From positions 1 to 6,082 of the forward strand of contig DAOPZG010000150.1 in the NCBI GenBank assembly GCA_035353235.1: 6,082 nucleotides of DNA, given 5' to 3'. The DNA is from CAXXOK01 sp035353235 (lineage in GTDB: Bacteria > Bacillota > Clostridia > Christensenellales > Aristaeellaceae). Below the pieces are notes generated by a model. It made no database searches. It saw nothing but the letters and a program-made list of their open reading frames with translations, and was not told the DNA's origin. Every line of letters begins with the position of its first letter. The stretch's first letter is position 1. A program made the position numbers and the translations under genes. Positions 1 to 3,963 of this stretch are shown piece by piece.

Positions 1-1107
1 CAGTCGGTCAATTCGCCCGGCTGCCTGCGTCATCACCTTATAGCTGTAGTTTTGGCTGTAGAATATGATCGTGTCGGTTTGGGTGCAGTTCCAACCCTCG
101 CAGCCAGCCGTGTATTGCACCAGATACGCCCATTTCTCACTTTGGGGGATAGGCTCGTGCCTGTGCCCGTTCCATTCCGCCACTTCTCCTGGCTGATATA
201 ATTCGGAACCTAAGGTGATTACTTTCAGCAATTCCAACTCGTAATCAAAATTGTAGAAGATGATCGCTTTCGGATGCTCCTCAAGAATCGCCCTAAGCGC
301 CATTTGGCGGGAGAAATCCTCGTTCACGATTCTTCGCCAAAGGTAGCATAGCTCGGCGGCGTTCTGCACGGGTTGATTGGTATACGGGTTCCATCGCGTT
401 TTCCCAAGTTCTTTATACCGCTGCGCATCGTACCCCACATCGATTCGTTCGTGATGGGTGATCGTTTCCCGTTCAAAGTCCATGTTCACCAAAATATCGT
501 TGCGCAGCCGTATCAGCCTCCCCGTCCCGATGTACTTTTCAATTTTTGGGAAATTGGTGAACTTGCTGAATACCGCGTGATCTCGGTTGAACGCGGCCCT
601 GTTTTTGAAGAATCCGTTCGCGATGAACACGGGGATATAGTCCTGCCAGGTGTCACCCGGCGTGGCCGAGAGCAGCACCCATTGGTTGTTTTTGGCGATT
701 TTTAAGAAACTCTTTACCCAAGCTCCGTGCCCCACCACGCGCTGCTCGTCAAACAGAAAAAAGGCGTCGGTAACATCTTTATACTTTTTGATATTGTTCC
801 AGCTATCCACGGTCACGTCATTCCCGTACAGGTTCGTATCCTTGCGGGTGGATAGGAAGAACGTACCTAGCTCTCCATCCCACTCAAAGGTGTCCCGTTT
901 TCGGGCGGTCGTGATGATGTACAGGTCTTGAACCGGTTCCCGCATTTTTACGTAATGCGCGCTTCCGATCACGCCTCCGTGAAGCTGATAAAAATAAGCT
1001 AGCGCTGTTCGGCTTTTTCCGCTTCCCACTCCTCCGCACAGAACGCAGCCGTTTTTCATGCGGTTCACCGCGTCCAGCTGATAATCGTATAATGTAACCC
1101 CGGGCAT
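1..1107 (-). CDS. SF2 DNA helicase (SNF2/UvsW-like), C-terminus cut by window edge
   Basis: Putative ATP-dependent DNA helicase/translocase of superfamily 2, probably acting in phage replication or recombination. 369 residues are visible. A Q-motif-like start (LYDYQLDAV, Gln10) precedes Walker A GGVGSGKS (25-32), motif Ia YIITTAR (63-69), motif II DEQR (120-123), motif III SATP (147-150), a motif IV-like AIIFYNF (281-287), motif V around TAGCEGWN (333-340) and motif VI QAAGRIDR (361-368). Both RecA-like lobes are therefore present and only a short C-terminal tail should lie beyond position 1. The DEQR box and short inter-lobe region resemble compact phage SNF2-type helicases rather than large chromatin remodellers. 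I chose the ATG at 1107 because a GGAGGG Shine-Dalgarno sits 9 bases upstream. An in-frame ATG at 1230 would add 41 residues but has no ribosome site. It is the last gene of the visible replication cluster, after the ssDNA-binding protein. Exact substrate is unknown. Confidence 0.88.
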   Translation of the reverse strand, partial: MPGVTLYDYQLDAVNRMKNGCVLCGGVGSGKSRTALAYFYQLHGGVIGSAHYVKMREPVQDLYIITTARKRDTFEWDGELGTFFLSTRKDTNLYGNDVTVDSWNNIKKYKDVTDAFFLFDEQRVVGHGAWVKSFLKIAKNNQWVLLSATPGDTWQDYIPVFIANGFFKNRAAFNRDHAVFSKFTNFPKIEKYIGTGRLIRLRNDILVNMDFERETITHHERIDVGYDAQRYKELGKTRWNPYTNQPVQNAAELCYLWRRIVNEDFSRQMALRAILEEHPKAIIFYNFDYELELLKVITLGSELYQPGEVAEWNGHRHEPIPQSEKWAYLVQYTAGCEGWNCTQTDTIIFYSQNYSYKVMTQAAGRIDRL

Positions 1108-1116
1108 TTGTTTTTG

Positions 1117-1126
1117 CCCTCCTTTT
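1117..1126 (-). promoter_or_regulatory. Shine-Dalgarno deciding the helicase start
   Basis: On the minus strand this reads AAAAGGAGGG, with the GGAGGG core ending 9 bases before the ATG at 1107. It supports 1107 over the in-frame ATG at 1230, which has no comparable site. Confidence 0.75.
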
Positions 1127-1189
1127 GCGCCCCGTACAGGAGTCTCCGCATTGTAAACGAACGTATTTGGCTGTTTCCTCTTTGCCTCA

Positions 1190-1205
1190 TGCTGCGGCCG
1201 CAGCA
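1190..1205. repeat. Perfect 16-base palindrome TGCTGCGGCCGCAGCA
   Basis: Both strands read identically. As RNA it could only fold with a very small loop, and no T-run follows on the minus strand, so it is not a standard terminator. It lies in the gap upstream of the helicase, where it could be a binding site for a dimeric protein. It could also be chance in GC-rich alanine/arginine-like sequence. Confidence 0.6.
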
Positions 1206-1329
1206 ATCCCATTAAGCGTAACTCTTCCATACACGGTCTTGCCGAACGTGCCCTTCAAACAGGAGAAGGTAACGCGGCGCCTTACTGGACACTTAGCCGG
1301 GCATGTAGTAAGCCGGCACCAAAGTTCAT

Positions 1330-1842
1330 TTAGAACGAAGCATCCTCTTCGTCCATATCCTCGTCGCGGCGCTTTCCGTATCGGCTGGCGTAAGGATCCT
1401 CATCGATGTTTTGTTCCACATACATCGTCTTTACGTACAGCGATAACCTGCCCGTCTGCTTGTTCTGATACGGGTTCAGGATCACGTTCACGTTCGCCAC
1501 GTAAACTCCGTCCAGCGTGCCAATGGTTTCCTCGTCAAGCAGCACGGGTTCCGCGTTCCCGGACACCAGGTAGACCTTCGGCGGATAGTAGGAGTCGTAA
1601 TTGACCCGAATGGGTACGAACGACGTAGGCACAAAGTCCTCTTCCTGCCCTTCGCGCGGCTTGGTCACCTTTACGTTAAAACCCATATCCGCAAGCTCCC
1701 GCGCCTGCTCCTCATTCGGGATCATCACGTTTGCTTTCCGGGCGTCCGATCCAAACCGGTCGCGTTCGGGGTCACCGGAAAAGTTGGTTTTGAAGATAAA
1801 CCTTGTGTCGTCGATCGCAATGATTTTTCTTTCGTTTTCCAT
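1330..1842 (-). CDS. Putative single-stranded DNA-binding protein with acidic C-terminal tail
   Basis: 170 residues, likely a phage SSB that coats single-stranded DNA and binds replication partners through its tail. The last dozen residues are RDEDMDEEDASF, a strongly acidic stretch ending in Phe. This is the hallmark shared in form by E. coli SSB, T7 gp2.5 and other phage SSBs. The body is a beta-rich mixture with many aromatic and basic residues (for example FIFKTNF at 15-21 and YVANVNVILNP at 114-124), consistent with an OB fold. I cannot match it line by line to one family; Enc34/gp2.5-type phage SSBs are the best guess. The ATG at 1842 has AAGGAG seven bases upstream, and that site overlaps the stop of the preceding 68-residue gene, suggesting coupled translation. 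Position between polymerase and helicase supports the role. No Cys, so no zinc site. Confidence 0.7.
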   Translation of the reverse strand: MENERKIIAIDDTRFIFKTNFSGDPERDRFGSDARKANVMIPNEEQARELADMGFNVKVTKPREGQEEDFVPTSFVPIRVNYDSYYPPKVYLVSGNAEPVLLDEETIGTLDGVYVANVNVILNPYQNKQTGRLSLYVKTMYVEQNIDEDPYASRYGKRRDEDMDEEDASF

Positions 1843-1849
1843 CGTTTTT

Positions 1850-1855
1850 CTCCTT
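1850..1855 (-). promoter_or_regulatory. Shine-Dalgarno overlapping the upstream stop codon
   Basis: The minus strand reads TAAGGAG here: the TAA that ends the 68-residue gene shares bases with the AAGGAG that serves the SSB-like gene, 7 bases before its ATG. This arrangement favours translational coupling of the two genes. Confidence 0.75.
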
Positions 1856-2060
1856 ATCGCATTTGGTTCATGTAAAACGTGTCATCCGCTATGCGGTTGT
1901 CAATGGTGATCGCGCACCCGCTAAAGCGCCTCGCGGTTTTTCGGTTGCATAAGATCCGCTTGAACGGCTTATGGTTTTCTTGGATCTCGCGCAATTCATC
2001 GTTCGTGCTCATTTCCGTCAATCGGTAGCCGTTCTTTTTTTCTTCGAGCTTCTGGATCAT
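1854..2060 (-). CDS. Small protein of unknown function (68 aa)
   Basis: I do not recognise this protein. The ATG at 2060 is preceded by AGGAG with a 5-base spacer; an upstream TTG at 2090 is open in frame but lacks a ribosome site. The N-terminal half is charged and probably helical (EEKK, then DELREIQENH), and the middle is basic (RILCNRKTARRFSGC, about residues 35-49) with two Cys ten residues apart. There is no signal peptide or membrane segment. It is sandwiched between a terminator-like hairpin and the SSB-like gene, whose ribosome site overlaps its stop, so the two are probably translated together. The basic patch would suit nucleic-acid or replisome binding, but that is a guess. Confidence 0.65.
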   Translation of the reverse strand: MIQKLEEKKNGYRLTEMSTNDELREIQENHKPFKRILCNRKTARRFSGCAITIDNRIADDTFYMNQMR

Positions 2061-2089
2061 TTCGTCTCCTCTCCAAAATGTGCAAAACA

Positions 2090-2114
2090 AAGGAGCCCCT
2101 GCTTGGAGCTCCTT
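2090..2114 (-). terminator. Hairpin after the 95-residue gene, possible weak terminator or attenuator
   Basis: On the minus strand AAGGAGC pairs with GCTCCTT (7 bp). After one mismatch two further G-C pairs close a 5-base loop. It begins 6 bases after the TAA at 2121-2123 and is followed by TGTTTTG, a short interrupted T-run. It also lies about 30 bases upstream of the next start, and its AAGGAG arm looks like a ribosome site. It could be a leaky terminator that lowers downstream expression, or a structure that limits translation. Confidence 0.4.
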
Positions 2115-2120
2115 CTTGCC

Positions 2121-2408
2121 TTATAGAATCCTGATGCCGTCTGTTTCGAGCAGCCCTTTGAACAACGCCCGTTCCGCAACCGGCCATCGTCCGTTTACGG
2201 TGTCCTGATAGGCACGGTGCACGCTATACGAGTTATCAATCGCAAAGATCATTCGGATGCTTGGGTACCCCGATTTCAAGCACATCGCCTGAAACCGAAG
2301 ATCCCGGATCTTCAAGTCTTTGCAAATCACATACGTATAGCGAACCACCCGATACTCCTCGTCAAGCCCGTAAAGATACGTTCGGTTTGCCACGTCGTTT
2401 GGTTCCAT
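2121..2408 (-). CDS. Small protein of unknown function (95 aa)
   Basis: I do not recognise this protein. The start ATG at 2408 is chosen because GGAGG lies 8 bases upstream. In-frame ATGs at 2447 and 2432 (108 or 103 residues) have no ribosome site, and the frame stays open upstream into the polymerase gene's last codons. The sequence is mixed alpha/beta in appearance: a tyrosine- and valine-rich segment (YRVVRYTYVICKDLKIRDL, about 19-37), a hydrophobic strand IRMIFAID (51-58), then a helical C-terminal part with WPVAERALFKGLLE. There is no membrane helix or signal peptide. It follows the polymerase gene by about 60 bases, so it is probably co-transcribed with the replication genes, and a hairpin follows its stop. 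Function unknown. Confidence 0.65.
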   Translation of the reverse strand: MEPNDVANRTYLYGLDEEYRVVRYTYVICKDLKIRDLRFQAMCLKSGYPSIRMIFAIDNSYSVHRAYQDTVNGRWPVAERALFKGLLETDGIRIL

Positions 2409-2416
2409 TCGCTTTT

Positions 2417-2421
2417 CCTCC
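2417..2421 (-). promoter_or_regulatory. Shine-Dalgarno deciding the start of the 95-residue gene
   Basis: GGAGG on the minus strand, 8 bases before the ATG at 2408. The two in-frame ATGs further upstream (2432, 2447) lack such a site, so the shorter form is preferred. Confidence 0.65.
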
Positions 2422-2469
2422 GCTTTCTGCATAATGGATTCTTCCATAATAGCGGCGGTTTTTTTCGCG

Positions 2470-3930
2470 TCACTCCCAGGGCGCCCTATCCTCCGGGTGC
2501 TCCACGGGAATATAGGGGTCGTCTGAGATGAACCATTCAAAGTCGCCAAACTCGCTCAGGCTCTTTACAGCTTCGTCTACCTGCTTGTCATAGTAGCCCC
2601 GGTCTATTTGCCCTTCCAGGTCAAGCTCGTGGACCATTTCACTTTCCAGCCAGCGGTAACCCTTGGTGCCCGTCGCGGCGGCATAACCTTTTTCGCCGGT
2701 CTTGCTGTTCGTGGTTTCTCGCAGTAATAGCCCGCCTCCGGCGCCCTCCTTTATGGGGGTAAACCTCCCAACCTTCCCGATAAAGCGATAAGCGTGACCC
2801 CTAGCAATTTTATCGAGTAGTCCCCGATGTTCTTCCTCCACCGAGATTTGGTTAGCTTTTACGTCAGTAAGCGTCGTCGTTTGTCCGTCAGTGGCTTCAA
2901 AAACAACCGAATCAGAAGGTATACCGGTAACTTCCCAGAACTCAAGCTCCTTTGCTCTCTTTTGAACACCTGCCCAAAGTCTCTCTTCGGAGGACACGTC
3001 GGGCAGTTTCTCATTCATGTCCAGGTACAGCGCCGAGCTTACCGACATTGTTTCGCCGAGGTCGTCAAACGTAATTTCCTCGTGGGTGAAGAGCTTCTTA
3101 AACACATAGGGGACTGCAAATTGCTTTCCTGTCGCCGTCCACTTTCCGCCGTGTTTCATACACTCCTTTGGCGAATACCCGTACAACGTTTCGCTTTGCG
3201 CGGCCGTCGCGTACTTAGCGATGTAGACCGCGTCGTTAACCAGGCACATCCGTTCATACGTGGCCTCATGCTCGAAGGTATACCCGTATTCTTTTCCGTA
3301 GTCCATCACGAAATTGATAATCTCCGGCGTAGCGTCTGGTATCTTGATAGAGTCCGTTTTGATATGCGCTACTCGATATCCCTTTGCCTGCACTTGATGC
3401 TTCAGGTTTACCATAAACAGTGCGCCGCGCTTCGCCACGATGTTGTCCACATTTCGTGGGTCTCTAAAGGGATTTTCAAATCCCGCGCTGGTCAGTCCGT
3501 ATACGCTGTTGATGGCGATTTTCAACGCTCCCGCCAAACCCGCCACGGCGTTTTCGTCCGTCAGATATTTGGCGAGTTTTCCGTCCAGCATCATCTTGGC
3601 TTTATCCAGTTCCTTATGTTTGATGGCGATGCGGGCCTGTAAAATATCGTTGAACCGCTTTGTGTAAGCGTCGCCAAACAGGTTTTCCGCAACGATGCTG
3701 GACGGGTGCATGCTCGCGATGTCCAGTAGCGCCACGTTTCCGTACATGCCCGGTTCGGCGTAAACGTACCCGCCTTCGCCAACTTCTTCTCCGCGGTATA
3801 CGGATTTTCCGCCTTCGAACGTGTACCCGGGAAAGAACGGTTCCACGCTCCACCCGTCCGGTATCGGAGCGAAGGGCACCCACCAGTCATAGGCAGGTTG
3901 TCCGGTTTCGGTAAACAGTCTTTCTCCCAT
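2470..3930 (-). CDS. Family B DNA polymerase, palm-fingers-thumb protein (no exonuclease domain)
   Basis: 486-residue template-directed DNA polymerase module. Motif A is DIASMHPSS (Asp70 metal ligand), motif B is KIAINSVYG (Lys137, Asn141, Tyr144-Gly145), and motif C is HIKTDS (catalytic Asp193). A following YIAKY (236-240) resembles the KxY motif of the family. About 65 residues separate motifs A and B, too few for the TPR1 insertion of phi29-like protein-primed polymerases, so priming by a nucleic-acid primer is likely. Motif C has Lys where most family members have the first Asp of DTDS. The exonuclease domain is missing here and sits at the C-terminus of the upstream gene, in the same frame, 11 codons away counting the TGA. 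Start: ATG 3928-3930 with AAAGGAG and a 6-base spacer. The C-terminal 180 residues fit a thumb region but have no motif I can name. It ends at TGA 2470-2472. Confidence 0.9.
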   Translation of the reverse strand: MGERLFTETGQPAYDWWVPFAPIPDGWSVEPFFPGYTFEGGKSVYRGEEVGEGGYVYAEPGMYGNVALLDIASMHPSSIVAENLFGDAYTKRFNDILQARIAIKHKELDKAKMMLDGKLAKYLTDENAVAGLAGALKIAINSVYGLTSAGFENPFRDPRNVDNIVAKRGALFMVNLKHQVQAKGYRVAHIKTDSIKIPDATPEIINFVMDYGKEYGYTFEHEATYERMCLVNDAVYIAKYATAAQSETLYGYSPKECMKHGGKWTATGKQFAVPYVFKKLFTHEEITFDDLGETMSVSSALYLDMNEKLPDVSSEERLWAGVQKRAKELEFWEVTGIPSDSVVFEATDGQTTTLTDVKANQISVEEEHRGLLDKIARGHAYRFIGKVGRFTPIKEGAGGGLLLRETTNSKTGEKGYAAATGTKGYRWLESEMVHELDLEGQIDRGYYDKQVDEAVKSLSEFGDFEWFISDDPYIPVEHPEDRAPWE

Positions 3931-3963
3931 CTTACTCTCCTTTCTTCTACGTTTTACGCGTCA
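3931..3963 (-). other. In-frame TGA and ten-codon spacer between exonuclease and polymerase halves
   Basis: The upstream gene ends with TGA at 3961-3963 followed by C. Ten sense codons (RVKRRRKESK) then lead in the same frame to the ATG of the polymerase protein. The spacer contains AAAGGAG at 3937-3943, so re-initiation is well supported. Readthrough of the single TGA would give a continuous helicase-primase-exonuclease-polymerase protein of at least 1,203 residues within the window. Which mode is used cannot be told from sequence alone. Confidence 0.8.
3937..3943 (-). promoter_or_regulatory. Shine-Dalgarno for the polymerase protein
   Basis: AAAGGAG on the minus strand, 6 bases before the ATG at 3930. 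Its quality argues that the polymerase half is translated from its own start even though it is in frame with the preceding gene. Confidence 0.75.

Larger units (their letters stand above)
1108..1329. other. 222-base gap between the SSB-like gene and the helicase
   Basis: This is the longest non-coding stretch in an otherwise tightly packed cluster. On the minus strand it holds a 15-codon ORF (MNFGAG...) starting one base after the SSB stop, and an open in-frame extension of the helicase back to ATG 1230. It also holds a short alanine-rich frame (1187-1258, TTG start, no ribosome site) ending in TGA. None is convincing as a gene. A perfect 16-base palindrome lies at 1190-1205, and a GCCGG/CCGGC pairing just after the SSB stop lacks a T-run. 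I see no clear -35/-10 promoter. It could be an untranslated leader, a regulatory or origin-like site, or the relic of a lost small gene. Confidence 0.5.

Noticed and set aside
1140..1185. TACAAT as a possible -10 box upstream of the helicase
   Set aside because: No acceptable -35 element lies at the right distance, so a promoter is not supported.
1187..1258. Alanine-rich 23-residue frame starting TTG (KGTFGKTVYGRVTLNG...)
   Set aside because: The residues look protein-like, but there is no ribosome site, the start would be TTG and it ends at TGA in the palindrome. It may be a relic but cannot be supported as a gene.
1296..1320. GCCGG/CCGGC pairing just after the SSB stop as a terminator
   Set aside because: The stem is only five base pairs with a 12-base loop and no T-run follows on the minus strand.
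2061..2090. Longer 78-residue form of the 68-residue gene starting at TTG 2090
   Set aside because: The TTG sits in the hairpin and has no usable ribosome site, whereas AGGAG is well placed for the ATG at 2060.
2827..3642. Plus-strand 271-codon open frame
   Set aside because: It lies wholly antisense to the polymerase motifs, its product shows no recognisable domain and it has no convincing ribosome site; it is a shadow of the minus-strand gene. The same applies to the other plus-strand frames, for example 1125-1604 and 4423-4899.
3961..3963. TGA recoded genome-wide as tryptophan
   Set aside because: The polymerase gene itself ends at a TGA (2470-2472) followed by a plausible new gene, and Trp is encoded normally by TGG across the window. 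A Shine-Dalgarno and ATG right after the 3961 TGA also fit normal termination.
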